This document shows positions 54,502-63,408 of a stretch of 64,000 nt of DNA, piece after piece. The stretch is from NCBI RefSeq assembly GCF_019511345.1, contig NZ_JAEUAK010000001.1, positions 248,001-312,000 of the forward strand. The letters are read 5' to 3'. The position numbers were made by a program, and so were the translations under genes. Origin of the DNA: Rhizobium mesosinicum. Lineage in GTDB: Bacteria > Pseudomonadota > Alphaproteobacteria > Rhizobiales > Rhizobiaceae. How positions within the stretch are numbered: the first letter of the stretch is position 1; each line of letters begins with the position of its first letter. A model generated the notes under the pieces. The model was given only the letters and a program-made list of their open reading frames with translations. It was not told the DNA's origin and did not search any database.

Positions 54502-55422
54502 ATGGACCGCATAGATGCAATGAAGGTCTTCGTTTCCGCACTGGACGAAGGAAGCCTTGCCGGAGCAGCACGGAAGCTCGACAGATCCCCCGCCGCTATA
54601 ACCAGAGCGATCACGTTTCTCGAGTCTCACGTCGGAGTGCAGCTTCTCCACCGAACGACCAGGACAATGAAGCTGAGCGAGGCTGGGGAACGCTACGCGG
54701 CCGCCTGTCGCCGCGTCCTGACAGATCTTGAAGAGGCCGACCTCCTCGCAGCCGGCGAAACCAAGGCTCCTCGCGGCGTTCTTACAGTAACAGCGCCACT
54801 TATAAGCGGCGTCGGAATTCTCCGGCCGATCCTCGACGAGTTTCTCGACCAATACCCCGAAGTAAAGGCAAGGCTGCTTCTACTGGACCGAACGGTCAGT
54901 CTGGTAGACGAGGGAATAGATGTCGGTCTTCGCATTGCGCATCTAACCGACTCGAACATGGTTGGCATCCGCGTGGGAGAAGTGCGACGCGTGCTCTGTG
55001 CCGCGCCATCCTACCTTGAACAGAATCCCACGATCAAAAGTGTCGCCGATCTAACCGAACATAGTTGCGTTGCTCTCGCGCAGTTCGGACAGGATAGCTG
55101 GTCGTTCCCGGCATCGCAGAACGGCGGCGCGCAACGACTCGTTCATATCACTCCGAGGCTAGTGATCAACGGCGTCGCGGGCGTGATAGATTCAGCGGTA
55201 GCTGGGTATGGCGTTACCCGCGTGTTCTCGTATCAGATCGCCGACCATGTAGAGCGGGGCGAACTTAGGATCATCCTGAGAGACGACGAGCCCGCTCCTT
55301 TGCCGGTGCACCTCGTTGCACCAGAGGGACGCTTGTCCGTCCCGAAAGTGCGCGCATTCGTAGATCACGCGGTTCCTCGGTTGAGGGCCGAATTTTCCCG
55401 AAGATCGAAACTCTGCAATTAA
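54502..55422 (+). CDS. LysR-family transcriptional regulator
   Basis: The 306-residue protein begins MDRIDAMKVFVSALDEGSLA, with the recognition region LDRSPAAITRAITFLESHVG, the canonical LysR start of the DsdC/AaeR-like group. The effector domain ends PLPVHLVAPEGRLSVPKVRA. It is divergent from the second SDR/tautomerase/PfpI cassette and is its likely regulator. Confidence 0.92.
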   Translation: MDRIDAMKVFVSALDEGSLAGAARKLDRSPAAITRAITFLESHVGVQLLHRTTRTMKLSEAGERYAAACRRVLTDLEEADLLAAGETKAPRGVLTVTAPLISGVGILRPILDEFLDQYPEVKARLLLLDRTVSLVDEGIDVGLRIAHLTDSNMVGIRVGEVRRVLCAAPSYLEQNPTIKSVADLTEHSCVALAQFGQDSWSFPASQNGGAQRLVHITPRLVINGVAGVIDSAVAGYGVTRVFSYQIADHVERGELRIILRDDEPAPLPVHLVAPEGRLSVPKVRAFVDHAVPRLRAEFSRRSKLCN

Positions 55423-55470
55423 AAAGGCGGCCTTTCGCTCGGGGGCGGACGAGCCGAGCGAAAGGCCGCG
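55421..55470 (-). terminator. Strong terminator with a 16-bp perfect stem (minus strand)
   Basis: The arms at 55427-55442 and 55454-55469 are perfectly complementary (16 bp, GC-rich). On the minus strand the stem is followed by TTTTT (55425-55421), so it terminates transcription coming from the FMN reductase gene. The T-tract overlaps the LysR stop codon. Confidence 0.85.
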
Positions 55471-55606
55471 AGTGCCATGGCTTGGCGTCCATGGCAGGGG
55501 GAACCCAACGTCGACTATGAGGAAATCGGCGTGGTGACAGTATTAGTAGCTGATAGACACCATACCTTCTTGGATCTCGCGGAGCTTTTTTGAAGATTTC
55601 GGACCA

Positions 55607-56161
55607 TTAGCGAGCGGAAGTTCCAACAAATCGGCTGAATTCTTCCAGATATTCCAGTAGCTGAAGTCTTGCCTTCTCGTCGGCAAGGCGACCGGCTGGA
55701 TCGAATGCGTGCTGCGCGCGAGAAAGCAGAAAGCGACTTCTGGTAAAGATGTTCGTCTGAAGTGCTCGAAGCACCGGGAGCCAAGCCGTCTGGCTATTGA
55801 TCGTGCCGAACCCCGTCGCCGATGCGCCGAGGATTCCGGTTGGCCTTCCTCTGAAAACGCGGTGTGCATCCGCATCCGGGGAGCTAAGCCAGTCGATCGC
55901 GTTCTTGAATACTCCGGGAAGGGAGTTGTTGTACTCGGGAGTGAAAAGCAGCAATCCATCCGCGCTCGCGATCAGGTCTTTCAACGCGGCAACTTTCGTG
56001 GGCGCAGCAATTTTTTCCTCGTCCGTGTTGTAGAGGGGAATGCCGTTAATTGTCTCCGGGATGATCGTCATTCCTTCCGGAGCAATCGAAACGGCTTCCC
56101 TCATCAAGGCTGTGTTGTACGACCCTGCCCTCAAACTACCTGATATTGCGATGATTTTCAT
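55607..56161 (-). CDS. NADPH-dependent FMN reductase family protein
   Basis: The 184-residue flavodoxin-like protein has the FMN phosphate loop ISGSLRAGSYNTALMREA and LLFTPEYNNSLPGVFKNAID, typical of ChrR/azoreductase-type quinone reductases. It reduces quinones, azo dyes or metals with two electrons. AAGGAGAG lies 6 nt before the ATG. It has its own terminator. Confidence 0.92.
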   Translation of the reverse strand: MKIIAISGSLRAGSYNTALMREAVSIAPEGMTIIPETINGIPLYNTDEEKIAAPTKVAALKDLIASADGLLLFTPEYNNSLPGVFKNAIDWLSSPDADAHRVFRGRPTGILGASATGFGTINSQTAWLPVLRALQTNIFTRSRFLLSRAQHAFDPAGRLADEKARLQLLEYLEEFSRFVGTSAR

Positions 56162-56450
56162 GGTGCTCTCCTTTTGCTGTAACCAGGTCTAGCTGCGTTC
56201 GGCCACCCGGTCTTGGACGTGAGCCCCCCGCTTGGCATGCTCGGACGATGTTGCGAGATCGCCGTCGAACTGCGCGTTACTCGTCTGGTTCAACGATGTG
56301 GGATTCCGTTCAATATCAGCTCGATTTCAAGCGGTATCGCGGATTCACAATGCAGCCGACCTCAATAAGCGCGTCTAGGACAGATCCGAGATCAAATCTC
56401 GGAACACCGCGCCAGTCCGGTTTGCGAGCGAGTCGTCAGGAGGCGTAGGG

Positions 56451-56882
56451 ATGGTTCCCCCCGCAAAAACAATCACTCTCCCAAGCAGATTTCGAGCCGC
56501 AGAAACGTTTGCCAGGCTCGAGCGCGCGGTCATCGACCAGGGACTGTGGGTTTTTGCAAAGCTCGATTTCACTGCTGACGCCGCCGAGGTGAACTTGGAC
56601 CTGGGACCCACATTCGCAATTCTCATCGGGAACCCGCGAATGGGAACGCAGCTCTTGCTGGAGAACCAGCTGGCGGCTCTCGAGTTGCCCTTGAAGATCT
56701 TGGTATGGACCAACGCACGCGGGGAAACTTGGATCGCATATGACGACCCCCTGCACATTTCCCAACGTCACGCGGTCGACGTCACCGGCGAAAAGGCGAT
56801 CACCAAAATGCAGCGGGTCCTCACGCGTGTGACCCAGATGGCGGCCGGCGATATCGAATGGTCAGAAATCGAAACGCGATAA
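56451..56882 (+). CDS. DUF302 domain protein
   Basis: The 143-residue protein has the DUF302 pattern: RLERAVIDQGLWVFAKLDFT, TFAILIGNPRMGTQLLLENQ, and LPLKILVWTNARGETWIAYD. The function is unknown; the family often accompanies redox genes. AGGAGG lies 7 nt before the ATG. The Dps gene starts 62 nt downstream. The 289 nt upstream (56162-56450) show nothing convincing. Confidence 0.85.
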   Translation: MVPPAKTITLPSRFRAAETFARLERAVIDQGLWVFAKLDFTADAAEVNLDLGPTFAILIGNPRMGTQLLLENQLAALELPLKILVWTNARGETWIAYDDPLHISQRHAVDVTGEKAITKMQRVLTRVTQMAAGDIEWSEIETR

Positions 56883-56944
56883 CGGTCTCCGGTGCGGACG
56901 AGACATCCGAAAGCTCCACTTTCTACTCACTGAAGGATACATCA

Positions 56945-57466
56945 ATGAACCGAAACCAAGTCGAGCAGAGGCGCGAAGCGCCGCTCAACACGCCAACGGA
57001 GCTCTTGTCGAACGCGGTAACCGACCTCGCTGCGGCGTTGAACGGTCTGTTGGCTGATACCTTTGCGCTGTACCTGAAAACAAAGAACTTTCACTGGCAC
57101 GTCTCAGGACCACATTTTCGAGACTACCATCTGATGCTGGATGATCAGAGCGGGCAGCTTTTGCAGATCGTCGACGCCATCGCGGAGCGCGTGCGCAAAA
57201 TCGGGGGCACGACCCTCAGATCTATCGGTGACATTGCACGTCGCCAGCGGATCGCCGACAATGATGCCGACTTCGTAACGCCATCCGACATGTTGGCGGA
57301 ACTTCGCGAGGACAATCTCGCCTTTATCGCCAGCCTCAAGCGCGCGCACGAGCTGTGCGACGACCACGGTGACATCGCGACTGCGAGCTTGCTGGAGGGC
57401 TGGATCGACGAAGCTGAAGGCCGCGTGTGGTTCCTTTTCGAGGCCACTCGGGGCGCTGATCGGTAG
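56945..57466 (+). CDS. dps: Dps ferritin-like DNA-protection protein
   Basis: The 173-residue protein has the Dps ferroxidase signature KNFHWHVSGPHFRDYHLMLD followed by DQSGQLLQIVDAIAERVRKI. Dodecamers oxidise iron with peroxide and store it, protecting DNA. I chose the ATG at 56945 with GAAGGA upstream; the frame from 56858 overlaps DUF302 and is not family-like. Confidence 0.94.
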   Translation: MNRNQVEQRREAPLNTPTELLSNAVTDLAAALNGLLADTFALYLKTKNFHWHVSGPHFRDYHLMLDDQSGQLLQIVDAIAERVRKIGGTTLRSIGDIARRQRIADNDADFVTPSDMLAELREDNLAFIASLKRAHELCDDHGDIATASLLEGWIDEAEGRVWFLFEATRGADR

Positions 57467-57478
57467 AGCTGGACCGTC

Positions 57479-58411
57479 GTGAGCACGCTAAGCACCACCG
57501 CCTTACCTGTTGTCCCTGTGCAGGCTATGATCACGCAAAGCAACGAAGAGGTCATCCGCTTTGCGACCCAAGGCCATGAATCGGGGACCACATCTGCGTT
57601 GGTAGCGCTCGTTGAGATCCGAGGAGGAGCCCCGCGCCCTCTCGGCTCACTGTTGGCGGTGCGTGAAACCGGGCTTTATTGCGGCTATATCTCGGGCGGG
57701 TGTGTCGAAGCAGCCGTTGCAACGGAAGCGATCGCCGCGATCCACGCTGGGCAAGACCGCATGCTCAAATTCGGCGAGGGGTCACCCTTCTTCGATATCG
57801 TCCTGCCGTGTGGCGGCGGAATCACCGTTGCGATCCATATCGTTCGTGACGCGAAGCCGTTGAGAACGGTCCTTGCCGAACTCAACGCACGAAGGTGCGC
57901 GTCGCTGGACTACGATGCTCGCCTGCAATCCTTGACCGCGGTGTCTGACATCCAGAGTGTCGGCTGGACCGGTGACGTGTTCCGCGTCCGGTTCCGCCCC
58001 AAGTGCCGCGTGGTTGCAGCTGGCCGGTCGATCGAGGCAGACGTTACCGCAAGGGTTCTGCAATCATCCGGATACGAGGTGATTTCAACGGGGCTGAGGG
58101 ATGAGCTTGATTTGAACTGCATCGACCCGGATACCGCATTCATCACGCTCTCACATGACCTGGAAAACGAAGTTCCGCTGCTCGCCCGGGTCTTGAGCTC
58201 CACGATACCATTCTACCTCGGTGCATTGGGGGGAAAGCGGACGCACGCGCGTCGAAGCGAGATGCTACGCAGTCTCGGGTGCTCAGATATGGATATTAAC
58301 CGGATCGTGGCTCCCATTGGCCTACTGCCACAAGCCCGAGATGCAAGTACGTTGGCCATTTCGGTTGCAGCCGACATCGCAGCTTCGCGGCACGCTCTCG
58401 TCCACATATGA
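57479..58411 (+). CDS. xdhC: XdhC/CoxI-family molybdenum cofactor maturation factor
   Basis: The 310-residue protein has the XdhC_CoxI motif GGAPRPLGSLLAVRETGLYC and YISGGCVEAAVATEA near 70-85, and a C-terminal Rossmann domain (VAAGRSIEADVTARVLQSSG, TLSHDLENEVPLLARVL). XdhC binds and sulfurates Mo cofactor before insertion into xanthine dehydrogenase-family enzymes. It is the only such factor in the window and could serve both hydroxylase clusters. It starts with GTG at 57479, 12 nt after dps. Confidence 0.88.
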   Translation: MSTLSTTALPVVPVQAMITQSNEEVIRFATQGHESGTTSALVALVEIRGGAPRPLGSLLAVRETGLYCGYISGGCVEAAVATEAIAAIHAGQDRMLKFGEGSPFFDIVLPCGGGITVAIHIVRDAKPLRTVLAELNARRCASLDYDARLQSLTAVSDIQSVGWTGDVFRVRFRPKCRVVAAGRSIEADVTARVLQSSGYEVISTGLRDELDLNCIDPDTAFITLSHDLENEVPLLARVLSSTIPFYLGALGGKRTHARRSEMLRSLGCSDMDINRIVAPIGLLPQARDASTLAISVAADIAASRHALVHI

Positions 58412-58427
58412 CCGAATCCCCAATCCC

Positions 58428-59345
58428 TTACATCCCGCGTCGCGCATGCCTCCATGCGGCAGGTGTTAGGCCAGTGGCGGCGGAGAATGTGCGCGTGAAA
58501 TGGCTCTGATCGGCGAAGCCACATTCCTCTGCGACCTCGCGAAGCGACAACCTTGCCTCAAACAAATGGGCCTTCGAGATCTCGATCCTTTGGTTCTTTG
58601 CCCACTTCGCCGGAGACATTCCCGTCGTCCTCTCAAAGGCCTTTACAAACCTCACGGGTGTGAGGCCGACCTGCTCGGCTATATCGTCGGTGTTAACCGC
58701 ATTAGCAGGCATCAACGAGAGCATCTCCTTTGCACGCTTCAGCCGATCAGGGCTGAGAATCTCGCCCAGCTGTTCCCAGGCGTTTTGCTTTCCACCGTAG
58801 TTCTGCATCACGTGCCATGCCGCTGCGGACGTCATGTGATCGAAGAGAAAGCGATCTGTGATGTCCGAAGGATCAAGTGCCGGAAGCATCATGGCGGCAA
58901 GTCTATTTAGGGTTTCGTCGACGTGTCCCGCTTTCGCGTGCAATGAAAGGGACGACGATCCGCCCTCGGCCTCGAGCATGCGACCAAGCGAAGCCTTCGA
59001 AAAATAGAACATGACTCTATCGAAGGGCTGGGGAAGATACCCGACAGGGTCGTTTTCGAGGTCAATGATTGTGACGCTTGCAGTTTGCAAGGATTGTTTA
59101 ACGACAAGCGTCTCGCCGTACCACAGCTCGTACAGGGGCATTTGACTCATCTGAGTCATGACGAGAAATGCGTCTTCGCTAGCGATGCGGTCGGTTAGGC
59201 CGATACCGCTTGAAATTGCCTTTTGGCGCATTACCGAGTTTGTGCCGTCACTGACAACGAAGGTCTCAAGTGATGACTGCTTGGAGTCGATAAATCTTCC
59301 CCAAGCACGTTTTCCAAAGGTCGCCGCGGGCGATACATCCGACAT
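58428..59345 (-). CDS. AraC-family transcriptional regulator 3
   Basis: The 305-residue protein is a close paralogue of AraC regulator 1: shared FVKAFERTTG, RLSLREVAEECGFADQSHFTRT, and an effector domain with FDRVMFYFSKASLGRML. It converges with xdhC (16 nt gap) and is preceded by the third copy of the operator-like motif at 59408. The tautomerase gene lies upstream on the same strand. Confidence 0.88.
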   Translation of the reverse strand: MSDVSPAATFGKRAWGRFIDSKQSSLETFVVSDGTNSVMRQKAISSGIGLTDRIASEDAFLVMTQMSQMPLYELWYGETLVVKQSLQTASVTIIDLENDPVGYLPQPFDRVMFYFSKASLGRMLEAEGGSSSLSLHAKAGHVDETLNRLAAMMLPALDPSDITDRFLFDHMTSAAAWHVMQNYGGKQNAWEQLGEILSPDRLKRAKEMLSLMPANAVNTDDIAEQVGLTPVRFVKAFERTTGMSPAKWAKNQRIEISKAHLFEARLSLREVAEECGFADQSHFTRTFSAATGLTPAAWRHARRGM

Positions 59346-59407
59346 CGTTGCGCTCCGAGTTTCTTCAAACGCGGATATGTAAACTTTGGGAGCCGGCGGC
59401 TTCCATC

Positions 59408-59421
59408 TATACGCGAGTATG
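59408..59421. promoter_or_regulatory. Repeated operator-like motif, copy 3 (TATACGCGAGTATG)
   Basis: It matches the copy at 7372 in 12 of 14 bases and lies 62 nt upstream of the AraC regulator 3 start, nearly the same distance as copy 2 from its two AraC genes. Confidence 0.55.
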
Positions 59422-59439
59422 GGACACCGAATATCTGGA

Positions 59440-59832
59440 CTAAATCAGTTCGCCGGTTAGAAACTGGGCTCGTCCCATACCGAACGACCAGTCTTCGTCG
59501 CTGTTAGTTACAATTGTTACGATCAGGTCTTCTGGTCGGATACCCATGTGCGCGGCGAGTTTACTTGCGATGGACGCGTAGAGGGCTTCCTTTTTATGGC
59601 GTTCGCGTTGTCGCGAGACGATCTCAACCAGAACCCGCCGTGCGGAACGAACGAGGCCTAATCCGGTATCGAGAGCCTTGAACGAATCGGGCGCATATTC
59701 CGACAGCAACTGATAGCGATCAGTCTCGGGAACTTCGAAGCTTTGCACGACGGCTTCGTGGATAAGGTCGAGAAGGGTTTCCTTCTGGCGGGCAGGCCAT
59801 CCAGCGGTAATGTGAACTTTGATGAGAGGCAT
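59440..59832 (-). CDS. Tautomerase-family protein, long type
   Basis: The 130-residue protein begins MPLIKVHITAGWPARQKETL, giving Pro1, and continues with VVQSFEVPETDRYQLLSEYA and LAAHMGIRPEDLIVTIVTNS. This is the longer (about 130 residues) tautomerase type related to macrophage-inhibitory-factor-like or malonate semialdehyde decarboxylase-like proteins. I chose the ATG at 59832; the 19 upstream residues are not family-like. Confidence 0.82.
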   Translation of the reverse strand: MPLIKVHITAGWPARQKETLLDLIHEAVVQSFEVPETDRYQLLSEYAPDSFKALDTGLGLVRSARRVLVEIVSRQRERHKKEALYASIASKLAAHMGIRPEDLIVTIVTNSDEDWSFGMGRAQFLTGELI

Positions 59833-60063
59833 AATTGGGTCCTTTGACGTTGATGTGCGTCTACTCAAAGAACCGCTAGGCGTTCGCATCTAGAGCAAAC
59901 ACCGTGTCCGTAGAACATTTCCATCAAATCAAAACGGTCGGGTGATATTCGCCGCCCGCTCCTGGGACACGCCGCTCCATCCAAGTCGCTCCCCTAGATT
60001 CCTGCGGTAGCGAGTCGCTCAATCCCCTGCTACGCAGCTCTCAGCCAAAGCTTTAGGACTGTC

Positions 60064-61695
60064 ATGCAACTCAAGATGCCAACGCCGAACGGCGGCTTAG
60101 CCATTGAAGCTGTTCCCGGAAAGCCGATCATTTTCTTGGGACCAAATGGAACAGGCAAAAGTAGGCTCGGAATCTATCTTGATGATCTCGACAGCTCGAG
60201 CCCCTCACATCGTATCAGTGCCCAGCGCTCTCTCGAGCTCCCTGATGAGATATTCACCGATAGATACGACCGCGCCATCGAAATGCTTCGCCGAGATAAA
60301 AGCGTTAAAAGAACGCGAACCTCTCCGGGATCGATGGAATTCGACTACGATCAACTCCTGATCGCGCTATTTGCTGAACGACGCCGAGCACTCGAACAAG
60401 CACACGAAAAATCTCAGGGGAAGACAAAATCGGTCCGGCCGGTTACGGCAATCGACAGACTTCAGCTTCTTTGGACGGAGCTTGTACCCCATCAGAAATT
60501 GCAGTTCTCCGAGTCAACGGTGCTGGCGCTGAGGACGGACTATCACGATGAGGCCTACGAAGCGTCAGAGATGAGCGACGGTGAAAGGTTCGTACTTTAC
60601 CTATTAGGACAAGTACTTCTCCTTGAGCACGCTGGTCTCATCATTGTGGATGAACCCGAGCTTCACATGAGCCGCGCGCTTTTGGGGCGTCTTTGGGACC
60701 TGGCCGAGCAATGCCGTCCCGATTGCGCTTTCATTTATATAACGCACGACATCGACTTCGCGTCGACCCGGCGGAATGCTCAGATGTACGCGGTATTGAA
60801 TTACATGCCACCGACATACGAAGAAGTGCGCGTTCGAACTCGCACCAAGCTCGTTGAAGCGACCCCGCCGATTTGGACAATCCACGCACTTCCGTCAATC
60901 ACGGATTTGCCGCGCGACGTGTTGGTGCGCATGGTGGGCAGCCGCAAGCCCATACTCTTTGTCGAGGGTAAAGCCGGCGGGCTGGACGAACTCCTGTACA
61001 AGTCTGCATACAGCGATTTCACGGTAATAGCGACTGGCTCGTGCGCCCAGGTGATCCAACTCGTCCGCAGTTTTCGTGGGCAGAGTTCCCTGCACTGGCT
61101 TCACTGCGCTGGGCTCGTCGATCTCGATAATCGGACGACGGACGAGTACGGAGCAATAGATGACGCGATCTATGCCCTCCCGGTTCAAGAGGTCGAAAAT
61201 CTTTTGCTGGTTTCCGAGGTCTTCCTCGAGCTGGCAAAAGCCCTGTCCTTCGATGCCGACGACGCTGCTCGTCAACTCGAACGTCTCAAGATTGACGTAC
61301 TTTCGTCCGCAGCAAGAAGAGCGGACGCCATCAGCCTCAAATACACAAGTCACCGCATTTGGGAAGCAGGTAAATCTATAGGATTGAAAGCGCAGACAAT
61401 CGAAGAACTGGCAAAGCTACACTCCGACATAACCGCTCGTACGGATCCTACCGCAATTTACAACGACTTCAGAGCAAGCTTCGAGGCGGCACTCACCGAG
61501 CGCAATTACACAAAAATTCTCGCCTTGGACGACAACAAAAACGGCCTGCTCGATCTGCTCGGTAAGTCTTTGGGTTTGCAAGGAAGATCGGCGATAGAGA
61601 GCTTTATCACCAGAACGTTAAACTCGCCAGCAGGCGCGGGGCTCGTCCAGGCGCTGAGGTCTCAATTGCCGGGGATCGACGCAACGGCGCTTTAA
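60064..61695 (+). CDS. ABC-ATPase/TOPRIM fusion (OLD/PARIS-like, DUF4435-like C-terminus)
   Basis: The 543-residue protein has an ABC/SMC-type ATPase: Walker A GPNGTGKS (26-33), signature S171DGE174, Walker B LIIVDE (192-197) and H-loop H228. The C-terminal part reads PILFVEGK with E301 and LVDLDNR with D353 and D355, plus VENLL (377-381), a TOPRIM/DUF4435-type nuclease pattern. OLD-family nucleases and the AriA/AriB proteins of the PARIS anti-phage system use these modules; here they are one chain. AGGA lies 6 nt before the ATG. It faces the Detocs-like unit with 34 nt between stops. Confidence 0.82.
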   Translation: MQLKMPTPNGGLAIEAVPGKPIIFLGPNGTGKSRLGIYLDDLDSSSPSHRISAQRSLELPDEIFTDRYDRAIEMLRRDKSVKRTRTSPGSMEFDYDQLLIALFAERRRALEQAHEKSQGKTKSVRPVTAIDRLQLLWTELVPHQKLQFSESTVLALRTDYHDEAYEASEMSDGERFVLYLLGQVLLLEHAGLIIVDEPELHMSRALLGRLWDLAEQCRPDCAFIYITHDIDFASTRRNAQMYAVLNYMPPTYEEVRVRTRTKLVEATPPIWTIHALPSITDLPRDVLVRMVGSRKPILFVEGKAGGLDELLYKSAYSDFTVIATGSCAQVIQLVRSFRGQSSLHWLHCAGLVDLDNRTTDEYGAIDDAIYALPVQEVENLLLVSEVFLELAKALSFDADDAARQLERLKIDVLSSAARRADAISLKYTSHRIWEAGKSIGLKAQTIEELAKLHSDITARTDPTAIYNDFRASFEAALTERNYTKILALDDNKNGLLDLLGKSLGLQGRSAIESFITRTLNSPAGAGLVQALRSQLPGIDATAL

Positions 61696-61729
61696 TTAAT
61701 ATCTCAAACCAAATTCCCCCAGACAGCCG

Positions 61730-62947
61730 TCATAGAAATTCTTTCGCGGCACGATAAAGAAATTGTGCGCTCACTGACGCCGCATACTCCTGAAAATCGT
61801 CGTCCTTTTTCTCGTCAGCGAAGTCGCTAACTCCCTTGATTACGAGGAATTTGGGGCGTGGTCGGGCACTTCCTTGCGCAGCTGCAGCTACCGAGTAAAC
61901 CTCCATATCGACACCTAAGATTCCGCGATGTTGATCAAGCAGGGCGTCGAATGCTGGCTTGTGAGCAACGACGGCTGCGCCTGAGACAAGTGGACCAACG
62001 TGCGCAGTCAGATCGGTTCTCGGCCTGTTGCCGCTAGCAGAACGACGGACCTCACTGAGAAGAGCGCCGTCCTTCGCAAGCATCTTCATCAAAGACGCAG
62101 TGTCTGGGTCAAGATCCAACTGGTGCGGCGAGGGCAAAAATTTAGGTTCGCCATCCACCGAAACCACCTTGCCGCTTCCCCAGTCCCATGTGGGCTCCGC
62201 GATGATCAGGTCTCCGATGCTGACCTTGTCCGCTCTGCCGGCGCAAATTCCGACCATGGCCAGATATCTCGGCCGAAACTGATGGATAATCTTGGCGCTT
62301 AGGATTGCGGAAGCCGCAATACCCATCCTCGGTGCAGCGGCAGCAATTATGCTCTTCGTGCCATTCTGCGTGTTCAATGTACCAGATTGATAACGAGTTT
62401 CGTCATGCTGCAACCGAAGCGGCTCCCAGCTCAAAGGCAGACGTAGAACCGCTTCAAATTCCACGGTATCGAGTGCGGTGATGATCGCAAGATCGCACCC
62501 GTAAGTTTCACCATCGCTAAAATTACGGGAGCGGTTTGCCGCTTGGATGTAATTCACTTTGACTGAAAGCTGAGAAATCCACTGATCAGACGCCTCGCTG
62601 TAGTGAACCAGGGACCACAGCTGGTCTTGAAAAGTCGGTCCAAATTCGGCGACCACATCTTCAAAGGCGGTAAGCCCGACGATGTAGGTCGGGCGACGTA
62701 GCTGGCTCTCGCGTCCAAGTTCTCGGAGCAGATCAAGTCCCCCGCCTCTTCGGCTGACCTCTCCGAGACGTCGGGGAATATTTACGTCCAGGAGCATCAA
62801 ATCGAACTGAGTGCGTCTCAAGTGCTCGAAAGCCGGCGCGGCAGCGATTACATGCGTGATCTCGTCTGCTGACACGCCGGCTTGCTCCAAAACGGCATGC
62901 ACGCGATTGTATTTTTCATTGTTATCTTCGACGACCAGCACTTTCAA
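61730..62947 (-). CDS. dtcC: Receiver-nucleosidase effector, DtcC-like (Detocs)
   Basis: The 405-residue protein has an N-terminal receiver domain (VVEDN at 5-9, phosphoacceptor D54 in MLLDVNIP) and a C-terminal nucleoside phosphorylase/nucleosidase domain from CDLAIITALD at 151. It carries GVDMEVYSVAAAA (345-357) and the catalytic-Asp motif GVSDFAD with D375. In Detocs, the REC-PNP effector DtcC cleaves ATP upon phage infection. I chose TTG at 62947, which overlaps the dtcB stop and has GGAG 8 nt upstream; the frame from 63004 would overlap dtcB by 61 bp. Confidence 0.85.
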   Translation of the reverse strand: MKVLVVEDNNEKYNRVHAVLEQAGVSADEITHVIAAAPAFEHLRRTQFDLMLLDVNIPRRLGEVSRRGGGLDLLRELGRESQLRRPTYIVGLTAFEDVVAEFGPTFQDQLWSLVHYSEASDQWISQLSVKVNYIQAANRSRNFSDGETYGCDLAIITALDTVEFEAVLRLPLSWEPLRLQHDETRYQSGTLNTQNGTKSIIAAAAPRMGIAASAILSAKIIHQFRPRYLAMVGICAGRADKVSIGDLIIAEPTWDWGSGKVVSVDGEPKFLPSPHQLDLDPDTASLMKMLAKDGALLSEVRRSASGNRPRTDLTAHVGPLVSGAAVVAHKPAFDALLDQHRGILGVDMEVYSVAAAAQGSARPRPKFLVIKGVSDFADEKKDDDFQEYAASVSAQFLYRAAKEFL

Positions 62948-63408
62948 TTTTCTATCTCCGTAGGAAAGCGATCGCCAATCAAGGTTCTCAACTGGCCCTT
63001 CCAATTGTCGGCATTCGAGCGGTAGTGGACGATGCCCAGATAATCCGGAAATCGCGATCGCAGTTCGGCTTCCAACTCCGCCAACGTCATGGCCTCCGAC
63101 TCCTCGCCAAAGCGGCCGAATTGCGTGAGGACGATGACCGGGAGATGAACACCCTCTCTGAGAAGCTGCCTCAGTATTTCGCGCCCAGCAAAGGGGTGAG
63201 GACGTCCACCATCGTCTTGAACGGATCGGTCAAAGTTTGTCATGGTCATGTCGAGCAGCAGAAGGTCAAAGGACTGCTCAAGCGCGGCTCTGAGCCCCGT
63301 CTGGAACGATCGTGCGATGTTGGTACTTTCCGGGCGATAGGTCGCCGTCATGAACTCCGACACCCGGCTTGCCTTTTCTTCGTCATCCTCGACTATCAGA
63401 AGCTTCAT
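62944..63408 (-). CDS. dtcB: Stand-alone receiver protein, DtcB-like (Detocs)
   Basis: The 154-residue protein is a receiver domain: VEDDEEK (6-12), phosphoacceptor D53 in LLLLDMTMTNFD, and VIVLTQFGRFGEES. The usual Lys-Pro is replaced by a HYRSN segment, as HYSEA in the partner effector. In Detocs, DtcB acts as a phosphate sink that buffers accidental activation. GGAGGA lies 7 nt before the ATG. It overlaps the kinase gene by 26 bp and the effector gene by 4 bp. Confidence 0.82.
   Translation of the reverse strand: MKLLIVEDDEEKASRVSEFMTATYRPESTNIARSFQTGLRAALEQSFDLLLLDMTMTNFDRSVQDDGGRPHPFAGREILRQLLREGVHLPVIVLTQFGRFGEESEAMTLAELEAELRSRFPDYLGIVHYRSNADNWKGQLRTLIGDRFPTEIEN

Noticed and set aside
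56248-56448. 66-codon rightward frame upstream of DUF302
   Set aside because: Low-complexity Arg/Ser-rich translation, no ribosome site and no family similarity.
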